A stretch of 20,479 nt of DNA from Bacteroidota bacterium (GCA_009937085.1 JAACDD010000160.1:1-20479), one strand, 5' to 3'; numbered from the stretch's first letter, positions 6,812 to 14,938 are shown. Numbers and translations: made by a program. The notes: generated by a model not told the origin, from the letters alone.

Positions 6812-8062
6812 TTGAAATTATTCCCTAAACAAAATTTTTTGTTGTTGTTGCTTTCTGCAAGTGGTTTTGCGCAACTCCTAACCGAATTTTCGCCTCCTGC
6901 CAACATCAAGAGTGTTCTTTTTTATGCAAATGAACAAACCACATCGCTACCCATAGTACCACTAAATGAGTCTATTACACTGCGGTTTGATGATTTGAAT
7001 GCCGATGATAGCACGTATTATTACACGGTGGAACGCGCCAATGCCAATTGGGAAAAAAGCGATTTGTTCCGAGCCGATTATATGGACGGATACGACGATA
7101 TTCGGATTCAAGATATTTCGTATTCCGTGGGTACATTGCAATCATATATTCACTACAAATTAGTGCTTCCAAATGCGCAAACGCGCCTCAAAAAAAGCGG
7201 GAATTACGTCTTAAAAGTCTGGGACGATGCGCGAAATCTAATCCTCCAAAAACGTTTTGTAATTGTTGACGAAACCACAGCGATAGGAGTGCGTGTAAAA
7301 CGTTCACAAGATTTGGATACGTTTCAAACACACCAAAGTGTACACATGAGCTTGATTACGGACGGATTAAACCTCCGCGTTCCCGATGAACAATTACAGG
7401 TTTTTGTGGTGCAAAACCAGCAATGGCAAACGTGGCGATCAGCGGGAAAGGCAACTTATACACTTGGGAACAAATTGGAATTTAATTACAAACCCGAAAC
7501 CCTTTTTGCAGCAGGAAATGAATATCATTTTTTTGAAACGCAAGACATACGCGGGGGCGGCGGAAACGTAGCCTATGTTTTACAAAAAGATGTTTTCGTC
7601 TCGGTGTTAGCGCCGCAATGGGTGCGCGCTGGACGCCCTTACACCTATGCGCCAGACATCAACGGTGATTTTCGCATCAATACTTTCCAAGGAATAAATC
7701 CGCATACCGAATCTGATTACAGCAACGTTGTGTTTTCGCTGTTTGCCGAAGATTTTTTATTTGATGCTGAACATTTTGTCGTTGGTGACTTCAATCAGCA
7801 CACGAAAAGCGATGAAAACAAACTACGCTATAATCCCGAAATCGAACGATTTGAAGCGCAACTTTCACTCAAGCAAGGCATATACAATTATAAATTTGTA
7901 AGCAACGATTTTGAAGGAACGTCTTATGAGAACCTCATCTCAGGAAGCTATTGGCCAACAGAAAACACCTACTGGGCATTTGTATATTACCGTCCGCTTG
8001 GTGCGCGCTGCGATGAACTTATCGCTGTAGGAAGCGCAAATGCAAAAGATATTGGATTATAG
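6812..8062 (+). CDS. Type IX secretion system plug protein (DUF5103 family)
   Basis: This 416-aa exported protein belongs to the Bacteroidota family formerly called DUF5103. Its Flavobacterium member, Plug, closes the periplasmic side of the SprA outer-membrane translocon of the type IX secretion system. A signal peptide occupies residues 1-20, with a likely cut before Q21 (SGFA-QLL). The N-terminal plug domain is about 32-155, recognised by ITLRFDDLNADDSTYYYTVE, then ANWEKSDLF, IHYKLVLPN and SGNYVLKVWDD. The C-terminal part has family features such as DINGDFRIN, GDFNQH, RYNPEIERFEA and LKQGIYNYKF. The start is TTG at 6812. There is no in-frame ATG between the stop at 6755-6757 and this codon, and it places the signal peptide correctly. 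It is followed 17 nt later by apaG. Confidence 0.88.
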   Translation: MKLFPKQNFLLLLLSASGFAQLLTEFSPPANIKSVLFYANEQTTSLPIVPLNESITLRFDDLNADDSTYYYTVERANANWEKSDLFRADYMDGYDDIRIQDISYSVGTLQSYIHYKLVLPNAQTRLKKSGNYVLKVWDDARNLILQKRFVIVDETTAIGVRVKRSQDLDTFQTHQSVHMSLITDGLNLRVPDEQLQVFVVQNQQWQTWRSAGKATYTLGNKLEFNYKPETLFAAGNEYHFFETQDIRGGGGNVAYVLQKDVFVSVLAPQWVRAGRPYTYAPDINGDFRINTFQGINPHTESDYSNVVFSLFAEDFLFDAEHFVVGDFNQHTKSDENKLRYNPEIERFEAQLSLKQGIYNYKFVSNDFEGTSYENLISGSYWPTENTYWAFVYYRPLGARCDELIAVGSANAKDIGL

Positions 8063-8079
8063 CAAAAATCACTATCTTT

Positions 8080-8472
8080 ATGGCTATGATTCAACAGGTA
8101 ACACAAGGAATTCGCATTTCGGTCGTTTCTTTTTTTGAAGGCACCTACTTCAAAAACTACCGTCTGCACTTTTCTTTTGGGTATCGAGTTTCTATTTCAA
8201 ATCATGGAAAAGATGTTGTTCAACTGCAATCTAGGCATTGGAAAATTTTTGATGCGCTCAAAGCGACCTCAGTGGTTGATGGTGAAGGAGTTGTAGGGAA
8301 AAAGCCCGTTATCAAGCCTGGTCAAGTATACACCTATCAATCGGGGTGCTTGCTTGCCTCTCCGCTGGGAGCCATGCAGGGACACTACAACATGATAAAT
8401 CTTGCCACTACTAAAAAATTCAGAGCTTATATTCCAAAATTTGAATTAAGCCCGCCCTTTGCCCTTAATTAA
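8080..8472 (+). CDS. apaG: ApaG domain protein
   Basis: The 130-aa product matches the ApaG (DUF525) family, a small fibronectin-III-like fold. In enterobacteria apaG mutations affect cobalt resistance and magnesium efflux, but the biochemical role is unsettled. Family blocks are VQLQSRHWKIFDA, VDGEGVVGKKPVIKPGQ, YTYQSGCLL and GAMQGHYNM. The second methionine (8086, MIQQVTQGI) may be the true start, since I recall flavobacterial homologues beginning M-[IV]-QQVT. That would shorten the protein by two residues. It lies 17 nt after the plug gene and 17 nt before pruA, so the three genes are probably co-transcribed. Confidence 0.93.
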   Translation: MAMIQQVTQGIRISVVSFFEGTYFKNYRLHFSFGYRVSISNHGKDVVQLQSRHWKIFDALKATSVVDGEGVVGKKPVIKPGQVYTYQSGCLLASPLGAMQGHYNMINLATTKKFRAYIPKFELSPPFALN

Positions 8473-8489
8473 TTCTTAAATTTTACATC

Positions 8490-10115
8490 ATGTCTAATGG
8501 TTTTTTTTCGGCGCCAAAACCGGTTAATGAGCCTGTACTCGACTATCGAATTGGCAGCCCAGAACGCAGTGAAGTTCTCACTACATACAAAGAGATGTAT
8601 GACAATCCCGTAACCGTTCCACTTTATATAGGCAACGAAAAAATAGTTACAGAAAAACGCGCGAAAATGGTTCCGCCACACGATCATAAGCATTCGTTAG
8701 GCACATTTAGTTTGGCAGAAAAAATCCATGTAAACAAAGCCATTACATCAGCGCTTGGCGTAAAAAGTGATTGGGAAAATATGTCATTTGAGCATCGCGC
8801 TTCCATTTTTCTAAAAGCTGCCGATCTTGTTGCAGGACCATATAGAGCTAAAATTAATGCCGCTACCATGTTGGCGCAATCCAAAAATATCTTTCAAGCC
8901 GAAATTGATGCCGCTTGTGAATTTGCCGATTTTCTACGCTTCAATGTGACATTTGCTGCAGATATTTATACGCAACAACCCATTCATGGAAAAGGGGTAA
9001 TTAACCGATTGGAATACCGTGCCTTAGAAGGCTTTGTGTATGCCGTAACCCCATTTAATTTCACCGCCATTGCCGGGAATTTATGCGCTGCTCCAGCCTT
9101 AATGGGGAACGTGGTTCTTTGGAAACCCAGTGATCAACAAATGTTTTCCGCAAAAGTAATTATGGATATTTTTGAGGAAGCAGGTCTTCCCCCGGGAGTC
9201 ATCAACCTTGTCTCCGGTGACCCTGTATTAATTTCAAATACTGTTCTGGCGCATCCAAATTTTGCTGGTTTACATTTTACAGGTTCAACAGAGGTGTTTA
9301 AAAGCCTTTGGAAGCAGATTGGAAATAACCTTTCAACGTATCAAAACTACCCGCGTATTGTTGGCGAAACAGGTGGAAAAGATTTTATTTTTGCGCATCA
9401 CACAGCCGACATTTCAACTGTAGTAACAGCAATAACACGAGGAGGATATGAGTTTCAAGGACAAAAATGCTCTGCGGCTTCAAGAATTTACTTACCAGCA
9501 TCTATCGCTGATGCTGTAATTTCAGGTGTCATTGAAAACATCAAAAGTTTTAGTATTGGGTCACCAGAAGACATGAATAATTTTATCACCGCTGTCATTC
9601 ACGAACGTTCGTTCGATAGATTAGTGCGCTACATTGAGCAAGCCAAAAAAGACACCGATGTGGAAGTGCTAGCGGGGGGGACATACGATAAAAGCACAGG
9701 TTATTTTGTAAATCCTACATTGTTAAAAACCTCAAATCCGAAATACACCACCATGGAAACCGAACTTTTTGGACCTGTAGTTACCGTGTATGTTTATGAG
9801 GATTCAGATTATGAAGCCACACTAGAATTGGTCAATACGACTTCGGAATATGGTTTAACAGGTGCAATTATCGCACAAGACCGTACGTTTATTGAAGAAG
9901 CATCTGGGAAATTACGGCATGCAGCAGGTAATTTTTATATAAATGATAAGCCAAGTGGCGCCGTTGTGGGGCAACAGCCTTTTGGAGGAAGCCGCGCTTC
10001 AGGCACAAACGACAAAGCGGGTTCGGCCTTAAATCTTTTGCGCTGGGTGTCACCCAGATTGACTAAAGAAACACTTGTACCTGCAACAGATTACCGCTAT
10101 CCGTGTATGGACTAA
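8490..10115 (+). CDS. pruA: L-glutamate gamma-semialdehyde (1-pyrroline-5-carboxylate) dehydrogenase
   Basis: This aldehyde dehydrogenase oxidises glutamate gamma-semialdehyde (in equilibrium with pyrroline-5-carboxylate) to glutamate with NAD+, the second step of proline breakdown. The 541-aa length and the N-terminal region (YKEMYDNPVTVPLYIGN) fit the free-standing P5C dehydrogenase class, with no PutA fusion. Catalytic residues are Cys327 in EFQGQKCSAASR and the general base Glu293 in IVGETGGKDF. The NAD-binding turn FTGSTEVF is at 263-270, and PFNFTAIAGNL at 188-198. The coding frame is intact but contains T8 at 8501-8508 (codons 4-7) and G7 at 9674-9680, both slippage-prone. Its stop overlaps the rsmG stop. 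Confidence 0.96.
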   Translation: MSNGFFSAPKPVNEPVLDYRIGSPERSEVLTTYKEMYDNPVTVPLYIGNEKIVTEKRAKMVPPHDHKHSLGTFSLAEKIHVNKAITSALGVKSDWENMSFEHRASIFLKAADLVAGPYRAKINAATMLAQSKNIFQAEIDAACEFADFLRFNVTFAADIYTQQPIHGKGVINRLEYRALEGFVYAVTPFNFTAIAGNLCAAPALMGNVVLWKPSDQQMFSAKVIMDIFEEAGLPPGVINLVSGDPVLISNTVLAHPNFAGLHFTGSTEVFKSLWKQIGNNLSTYQNYPRIVGETGGKDFIFAHHTADISTVVTAITRGGYEFQGQKCSAASRIYLPASIADAVISGVIENIKSFSIGSPEDMNNFITAVIHERSFDRLVRYIEQAKKDTDVEVLAGGTYDKSTGYFVNPTLLKTSNPKYTTMETELFGPVVTVYVYEDSDYEATLELVNTTSEYGLTGAIIAQDRTFIEEASGKLRHAAGNFYINDKPSGAVVGQQPFGGSRASGTNDKAGSALNLLRWVSPRLTKETLVPATDYRYPCMD

Positions 10116-10732
10116 AGTGGTAGGTACACCACCTTTTTGGTTTCAAAAAAGTCTTCAGAAAAAAATTGTGAAAGTGGCGTAGTTTCTGCTTTTGGAAAGT
10201 GCGCAAGTTCCTCATTTAAATCGCCTCCTTTTAAGTACAAAATACCATTGGCGCGTTCGTGCTGATTAGTAGTGCTGATTTTTTTTTGCACCCAAGGAAC
10301 AAAGCGCTCCATACGAGTAACCGCTCTACTAACAACAAAATCATAGGTGCCTTCAACCGCTTCGGCTCTTTTATGAAATGCTCCCACGTTTTGCAAATCA
10401 AGTGCTGACGCTACAGCTTTTACTACTTTTATTTTTTTACCGATAGAATCCACAAGGGTAAACTGTACCTCGGGAAATAGTATGGCCAATGGAATCCCAG
10501 GAAATCCACCACCAGTACCCACATCTAAAATTTTTGAACCAGCTGCGAAGGATTGCACTTTTGCTATGCCTAGCGAATGTAGCACGTGTCGCACGTAAAA
10601 ATGCGTCATATCGCTGCGGGAAATGACATTTATGCGCTGATTCCAATCGTTATAGAGTGGTAAAAGCGCTTCAAACTGCTCTTTTTGGAGCGAATTTAAA
10701 TTGGGAAATTGATTAAAAACAGATGTTATCAT
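10112..10732 (-). CDS. rsmG: 16S rRNA (guanine-527-N7)-methyltransferase RsmG
   Basis: RsmG (GidB) uses S-adenosylmethionine to methylate N7 of G527 in 16S rRNA; loss of it gives low-level streptomycin resistance in many bacteria. The 206-aa protein has the family entry motif NDWNQRINVISR (28-39) and RHVLHSL (48-54). The SAM-binding loop ILDVGTGGGFPGIPLAI is at 68-84, LVDSIGKK at 93-100 and VVSRAV at 133-138. It converges on pruA with overlapping stop codons (TAG against TAA over 10112-10115) and diverges from the aminotransferase. A nine-A run on its coding strand (T9 on the plus strand at 10279-10287) encodes the KK before IST. Confidence 0.96.
   Translation of the reverse strand: MITSVFNQFPNLNSLQKEQFEALLPLYNDWNQRINVISRSDMTHFYVRHVLHSLGIAKVQSFAAGSKILDVGTGGGFPGIPLAILFPEVQFTLVDSIGKKIKVVKAVASALDLQNVGAFHKRAEAVEGTYDFVVSRAVTRMERFVPWVQKKISTTNQHERANGILYLKGGDLNEELAHFPKAETTPLSQFFSEDFFETKKVVYLPL
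10117..10132. terminator. Weak hairpin after the pruA stop, possible terminator
   Basis: GTGGT at 10117-10121 can pair with ACCAC at 10128-10132 around a 6-nt loop. On the plus strand it is followed by CTTTTT, starting 1 nt after the pruA stop codon; on the minus strand only TTTA follows. The 5-bp stem is short, so termination would be weak. It lies inside the last codons of rsmG. Confidence 0.35.
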
Positions 10733-10743
10733 AATGTATTGTG

Positions 10744-10751
10744 CAAAAATA
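10744..10751 (-). promoter_or_regulatory. Predicted -7 element of rsmG
   Basis: TATTTTTG on the minus strand matches TAnnTTTG and ends 11 nt before the rsmG ATG at 10732, so the leader would be only a few nucleotides. No convincing TTTG occurs at the -33 distance, only a T-rich stretch, so the promoter is less certain than that of the divergent aminotransferase gene. Confidence 0.45.
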
Positions 10752-10771
10752 CGGAAGCTGTTGAATAAAAA

Positions 10772-10804
10772 TTTGTTTTCGTTTTAAACAACCGACTATA
10801 TTTG
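10772..10804 (+). promoter_or_regulatory. Predicted promoter of the aspartate aminotransferase gene
   Basis: Perfect TTTG (10772-10775) and TATATTTG (10797-10804) are separated by 21 nt, the best full match to the Bacteroidota promoter in this window. The -7 element ends 15 nt before the ATG at 10820, so the predicted leader is about 10 nt. Confidence 0.75.
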
Positions 10805-10819
10805 GCAAAATTTTAATTG

Positions 10820-12010
10820 ATGAGTCAACCATTATCGGAACGCATAAAAAACTTGCCAGCATCGGCTACCTTAGCCATGGCTGCAAAAGCACGAGAATTA
10901 AAAAACGAAGGAAAAGATATTATTGGGCTTAGTCTTGGAGAACCAGACTTTAATACGCCAGAATTTATCAAAGAAGCGGCCATTGAAGCCATTCAAGCAG
11001 ACTATAATTCGTACACCCCTGTTGATGGTTATGCAGAACTAAAGGATGCTATTTGCACCAAATTTAAGCGCGATAACGGATTGGAATACGCTCCGAACCA
11101 GATCGTCGTTTCTACAGGTGCAAAACAGTCTATTGCAAACGTCGTTCAAGTACTTATCAATCCTGGAGACGATGTCCTGCTAGTAGCGCCTTATTGGGTG
11201 AGCTATTCGGCAATGGTTATTCTGGCTGAAGGAAATCCTATTGAAATTCGTTCCGATATCAAAACTGATTTTAAAATTACACCGCAACAACTTGAGGATG
11301 CCATTACACCCAAAACAAAATTGGTGATGCTTAATTCGCCAAACAATCCTAGTGGTTCAATGTACACCAAAGCGGAATACGAAGCATTGGCAGCAGTTTT
11401 GGAAAAGCATCCAAATATATATGTGTTATCTGATGAAATTTATGAACACATTAACTATGACGGGGTTACGCCGTTTAGCTTCGCTGCCGTTCCAAGTATG
11501 TATGAACGTACCATTACCGTAAATGGATTAGCAAAAGCATTTGCCATGACGGGTTGGCGTATTGGATATTTGGGAGGTCCGGCATGGATTGCAAAGGCAT
11601 GCACGAAAATTCAAGGCCAAGTAACAAGTGGAACAAACTGTATTGCGCAACGCGCTGCGATTACTGCAGTTTTGGCACCCGTTAGCAAAATCAAATACAT
11701 GGTAGATGAGTTTGATTTTCGCAGAAAACGCATCATTGATTTATTGCAAGACATTGAAGGATTCACCGTAAATGTACCTAAAGGTGCATTTTATGTATTC
11801 CCTGATATTTCTTTCTTTTTTGGAAAAAAATTAAATGGAACCCGGATAGAAAGCGCATCTGATTTTGCCATGTATTTGTTGGAAAAGGCTAATGTAGCCA
11901 CCGTTACCGGCGATGCTTTTGGCTGTCCAAACAATATCCGTATTTCGTATGCTGCATCGTTGGAAGAAATTGAAGAGGCAATCCGAAGAATAAAAGAGGC
12001 AGTCAGTTAA
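10820..12010 (+). CDS. aspC: Pyridoxal-phosphate aspartate aminotransferase, class I (subgroup I-gamma-like)
   Basis: The product transfers the amino group between aspartate and 2-oxoglutarate, feeding amino acid synthesis; related substrates such as prephenate cannot be excluded from sequence alone. The 396-aa protein has SLGEPDFNTP (38-47) and NSPNNPSG (172-179). SDEIYEH (204-210) carries the cofactor-binding Asp205. The Schiff-base lysine is Lys239 in NGLAKAFAMTGWRIGY. NIRISYAASLEEIEEA near the C-terminus carries the carboxylate-binding arginine. I chose ATG 10820 over the TTG at 10817 because it gives MSQPLSERI, a usual beginning. The gene has its own promoter, and its TAA overlaps the trkH TAA. 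Confidence 0.93.
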   Translation: MSQPLSERIKNLPASATLAMAAKARELKNEGKDIIGLSLGEPDFNTPEFIKEAAIEAIQADYNSYTPVDGYAELKDAICTKFKRDNGLEYAPNQIVVSTGAKQSIANVVQVLINPGDDVLLVAPYWVSYSAMVILAEGNPIEIRSDIKTDFKITPQQLEDAITPKTKLVMLNSPNNPSGSMYTKAEYEALAAVLEKHPNIYVLSDEIYEHINYDGVTPFSFAAVPSMYERTITVNGLAKAFAMTGWRIGYLGGPAWIAKACTKIQGQVTSGTNCIAQRAAITAVLAPVSKIKYMVDEFDFRRKRIIDLLQDIEGFTVNVPKGAFYVFPDISFFFGKKLNGTRIESASDFAMYLLEKANVATVTGDAFGCPNNIRISYAASLEEIEEAIRRIKEAVS

Positions 12011-13494
12011 CGTTTACGCCAGTAGTACGGCGTAAATAATATAAGTACTGTAAACAACTCCAGTCTTCCGATTAGCATAAGCAACGCACACCACCATTTC
12101 CCAAGCGTGGGAAGTGATGCATAAGTTGTAGAAGGGCCTACCTCTCCTAGACCAGGTCCGACATTACCTAAAGAAGCGGCGGCTCCGCCAATGGCTGAAG
12201 TAAAATCTAAGCCTAAAATACTAAGTACGCCTGCGCCTATGATAAACAGAATCAAGTAAAGAATAAAAAAAGCTAAGACGTTATACACGATAGATTGTTC
12301 AATGCTGACTTTGTTTAGGCGCACCATCAAAATAGCATTCGGGTGTAATGCACGCTTAAACTCTAAGAATCCATTTTTGATAAGAATCAAATGGCGCATG
12401 ACTTTCACACCACCCGAAGTAGAACCTGTAGAGCCACCCAAAAACATCAAACCAAAAAAGAGCATGGTTATAAAAGGGGACCAAGCTGTAAAATCAGAAG
12501 TGACGAGTCCTGTAGTGGTAATAACCGCAACTACTTGAAACAATGCATGTCTAAAGGACTGCTCCAAGGAAATCCAAAGCGTTGAATCTGCCATAGTATA
12601 CACCCCATTTTTCATAAGCGATACCGTTGCTATAAATACAAATGCAGCAATAAAACCAGCATACCAACGAAATTCCGTATCGGTAAAAACACGTTTAAAT
12701 TTTCCTTTAAGTGCATAGTATAGCAATACAAAATTACTACCTGCCAAAAACATAAATAAAACTGTAATGTATTGGATATGTGGAATATCGTTCCAATAGC
12801 CCAAACTTGTATCCTTGGTAGAAAAACCACCAGATGCCATGGTGCTCATAGCGTGGTTAATGGCGTCAAAAACAGACATGCCCGACAGTGAAAGTAGCAG
12901 CGCATTTACTGCTGTAAGTCCTACATATATTAACCACAATCTTTTGGCAGTATCGCTGATGCGCGGATGCAATTTATCGCCGCCCAAAACAGGTGCTTCT
13001 GCACTAAAAAGTTGCATGCCACCAATACCCAAAAGCGGTAAAATAGCAATGGCCAAAACAATAATTCCCATACCGCCCATCCAGTGTGTGAGCGAGCGCC
13101 AAAGAATAATACTTTTGGGTAACGATTCGATATCATCCATAATCGTAGCACCTGTAGCTGTGTAGCCCGACATGGTTTCAAAAAATGCATCTGAAATTGA
13201 GGAAACAGTATTTGTGAACACAAATGGTAACATCCCAAAAACAACCATGACAAGCCATCCAAAAACGACAATCAAATAGCCTTCGCGTTTTTTTATTTCT
13301 TTTCTATGATTTAGGGTTAGCACCATGGCTAATCCGCCAGCAATTAAATTAATCGTTAGAGCGATAAGCATACCACGCACGGCACCGTCTTTCATAAAAT
13401 AGCTGCTAAGCGTTGTAATTCCCATAAAAAGAGAATTGAACAGCAGTAGCAGTCCAAGAATATGTACAATAAGTTTTAGGTTATAACCCTTCAT
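12007..13494 (-). CDS. trkH: Trk-type potassium uptake protein TrkH
   Basis: TrkH is the membrane channel subunit of a Trk/Ktr potassium uptake system that works with the regulator TrkA. The 495-aa protein has the four pore repeats, each with a filter stretch: TATGATIM (112-119), SGGFST (221-226), TTTGLVTSD (327-335) and GNVGPGLG (443-450). The intramembrane gate loop GGSTGSTSGGVKVMR (353-367) and the C-terminus IGRLELFTVLILFTPYYW are typical of bacterial TrkH. It begins 3 nt after the trkA stop, so the two are one transcript. Its TAA stop overlaps that of the convergent aminotransferase gene. Confidence 0.96.
   Translation of the reverse strand: MKGYNLKLIVHILGLLLLFNSLFMGITTLSSYFMKDGAVRGMLIALTINLIAGGLAMVLTLNHRKEIKKREGYLIVVFGWLVMVVFGMLPFVFTNTVSSISDAFFETMSGYTATGATIMDDIESLPKSIILWRSLTHWMGGMGIIVLAIAILPLLGIGGMQLFSAEAPVLGGDKLHPRISDTAKRLWLIYVGLTAVNALLLSLSGMSVFDAINHAMSTMASGGFSTKDTSLGYWNDIPHIQYITVLFMFLAGSNFVLLYYALKGKFKRVFTDTEFRWYAGFIAAFVFIATVSLMKNGVYTMADSTLWISLEQSFRHALFQVVAVITTTGLVTSDFTAWSPFITMLFFGLMFLGGSTGSTSGGVKVMRHLILIKNGFLEFKRALHPNAILMVRLNKVSIEQSIVYNVLAFFILYLILFIIGAGVLSILGLDFTSAIGGAAASLGNVGPGLGEVGPSTTYASLPTLGKWWCALLMLIGRLELFTVLILFTPYYWRKR
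12013..12036. terminator. 8-bp hairpin at the convergent aminotransferase/trkH stops
   Basis: TTTACGCC (12013-12020) pairs perfectly with GGCGTAAA (12029-12036) around an 8-nt loop, with a possible extra G-T pair outside. It starts 2 nt after the aminotransferase TAA and encodes the last residues of TrkH. Neither side has a T tract, so it is not a standard intrinsic terminator. It could protect 3' ends or act with another termination route. The hairpin itself is seen directly; the role is inference. Confidence 0.4.
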
Positions 13495-13497
13495 GGT

Positions 13498-14847
13498 TTA
13501 TAAAAAAAGTTGCTCTACTCTTTTGATGGATTGTGGTAAGCAACACACCAACACAAGATCTTCATCTTGAATGATAAAATCACCCAAGGCAATAATTCCT
13601 GCGCCATCCCGAATAACACCACCAATAGTGGCTGTTTTTGGGAAATCTAAATCTTTAATGGCTTTGCCAATCACTTTAGCAGATGATTGCACCTTAAACT
13701 CCACAATTTCAGCGTCCATGTTGTTTAGCTTTGCTACATCTACTACTTCTCCCCTTCTGATATATCTAAAAATAGTATTCGCCGTCAGCATTTTTTTATT
13801 CACAAGGGTATCTACGCCAATCGATTTTGTTAGCTCAAAATAGTCCATGTTTTCGATGAGCGCAATGATTTTTGGCACTTGCTTCGATTTTGCCATAAGA
13901 CAAGACATGATGTTTGTTTCAGCATCATTGGTTACCCCCAAAAAGGCATCCATTTCTTCCAAATTTTCTTCTAGCAATAATTCAACATTACGTCCGTCCC
14001 CATGCAGAATTAGTGTATCGGGAAGCCGCTCTGCAATTTCAATGGCACGTTCTTTATCTAACTCGATGAGCTTAACATTTATCCCACGTTTACAAAGATC
14101 TTCTGCGGTTTTAAAACCTACACGACCGCCACCCAAAATCATAACATTTTTGATTTTGTTTTTTACTTCCCCCGTGAGGCTGTACAGTTCCGAAACACCT
14201 TGTGGGAGTGTTGTGAAATACACCTGATCGCCTTGTTCAAAACAAGTGTCTCCTCTAGGAATAATGGTGTTTTGTGATGCGGTTCGTTTTATGGCAATTG
14301 GCATAAAGTGAACACCTGGAAACACGGACGCTGCCTCGCGAACTGTTTTTCCAATAAACGGAGCGTCTTCTTCCAAAGTAGTCCCCATCATTGTGAGTGT
14401 ACCATCCTCAAATTCGTGGCTGTTTTCAAAAGCGGATTGATCAATAAGCAGTTGAATTTCTTCAGCAGCTAATTCTTCCGGTGAAACGAGTTCATCAATT
14501 CCAAGCGCTTGAAAATCAACGTCATTTTTATATTTTTCAAATTCGATATCGGTAACACGTGCAATGGTGCGCTTGCAGCCCAACTGCTTTGCCAATAAAC
14601 AACACATCAAGTTTGTTGTTTCGGAGGGGGTAACAGCAATCATCATGTCGGCTTTGTCAACACCTGCATTTTTAAGTGTAGCCAATGCAGACGGATCCCC
14701 TTTTACTGCACGAATATCAAGGTTGTTATCTGCGTAATTCAAGGCCTCTTTGTCGGCATCAATTAGCGTAATGTCCTGTGCCTCAAACGAAAGCAATTTG
14801 GCCAAGTGAAAGCCAATATCGCTAGCTCCAGCGATGGCAATGTTCAT
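13498..14847 (-). CDS. trkA: Trk system potassium transporter regulatory subunit TrkA
   Basis: TrkA is the cytoplasmic nucleotide-binding subunit that gates TrkH. The 449-aa protein has the full two-fold layout: Rossmann domain (1-130) with a first loop at 7-12, a TrkA-C domain (about 140-225), a second Rossmann domain with GGGRVG (239-244), and a second TrkA-C domain ending at the C-terminus. The acidic residues after the second strands are Asp30 and Glu262. The first loop reads GASDIG where the family usually has GAGEVG, so its middle glycine is a serine. It is promoter-proximal in the trkA-trkH operon and diverges from ubiE. Confidence 0.95.
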   Translation of the reverse strand: MNIAIAGASDIGFHLAKLLSFEAQDITLIDADKEALNYADNNLDIRAVKGDPSALATLKNAGVDKADMMIAVTPSETTNLMCCLLAKQLGCKRTIARVTDIEFEKYKNDVDFQALGIDELVSPEELAAEEIQLLIDQSAFENSHEFEDGTLTMMGTTLEEDAPFIGKTVREAASVFPGVHFMPIAIKRTASQNTIIPRGDTCFEQGDQVYFTTLPQGVSELYSLTGEVKNKIKNVMILGGGRVGFKTAEDLCKRGINVKLIELDKERAIEIAERLPDTLILHGDGRNVELLLEENLEEMDAFLGVTNDAETNIMSCLMAKSKQVPKIIALIENMDYFELTKSIGVDTLVNKKMLTANTIFRYIRRGEVVDVAKLNNMDAEIVEFKVQSSAKVIGKAIKDLDFPKTATIGGVIRDGAGIIALGDFIIQDEDLVLVCCLPQSIKRVEQLFL

Positions 14848-14849
14848 CT

Positions 14850-14865
14850 ATAATAAGATTATTAT
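14850..14865. repeat. AT-only inverted repeat in the trkA leader
   Basis: ATAATAA and TTATTAT arms of 7 nt flank a 2-nt GA centre. The repeat lies between the predicted trkA start point and its ATG (14847), where a regulator or mRNA structure could affect translation start. AT-only repeats arise easily in this base composition, so significance is uncertain. Confidence 0.3.
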
Positions 14866-14869
14866 GGTG

Positions 14870-14897
14870 CAAATATAGCAAGTTTCTGCTCGCCAAA
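14870..14897 (-). promoter_or_regulatory. Predicted promoter of trkA-trkH
   Basis: On the minus strand TATATTTG at 14877-14870 matches TAnnTTTG exactly. TTTG at 14897-14894 is a candidate -33 element with a slightly short 16-nt spacer. The -7 element ends 22 nt before the trkA ATG. Its -33 lies only 5 nt from the -33 of the divergent ubiE promoter, so the two may compete. Confidence 0.55.
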
Positions 14898-14902
14898 TAG
14901 AA

Positions 14903-14932
14903 TTTGTCATCTGCTTATTATGGCTACCTTTG
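14903..14932 (+). promoter_or_regulatory. Predicted promoter of ubiE-porT
   Basis: TTTG (14903-14906) and TACCTTTG (14925-14932) are exact matches with an 18-nt spacer. The -7 element ends only 6 nt before the ATG at 14939, so the transcript is predicted to start at or within a few nucleotides of the start codon, nearly leaderless. Confidence 0.7.
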
Positions 14933-14938
14933 CGCTCT

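Noticed and set aside
8073..8080. TATCTTTA as an apaG promoter
   Set aside because: It deviates from TAnnTTTG at the last base, touches the ATG, and apaG is only 17 nt after the plug gene, so co-transcription is simpler.
10817..10819. TTG as start of the aminotransferase gene
   Set aside because: An ATG follows directly at 10820 and gives a normal class I aminotransferase N-terminus.
12815..13165. 116-codon plus-strand open frame opposite trkH
   Set aside because: It is the complement of TrkH membrane helices and pore loops, with no promoter or family features.
14930..14932. TTG as start of ubiE
   Set aside because: It is the end of the exact -7 promoter element TACCTTTG, and the ATG at 14939 gives a normal UbiE beginning.
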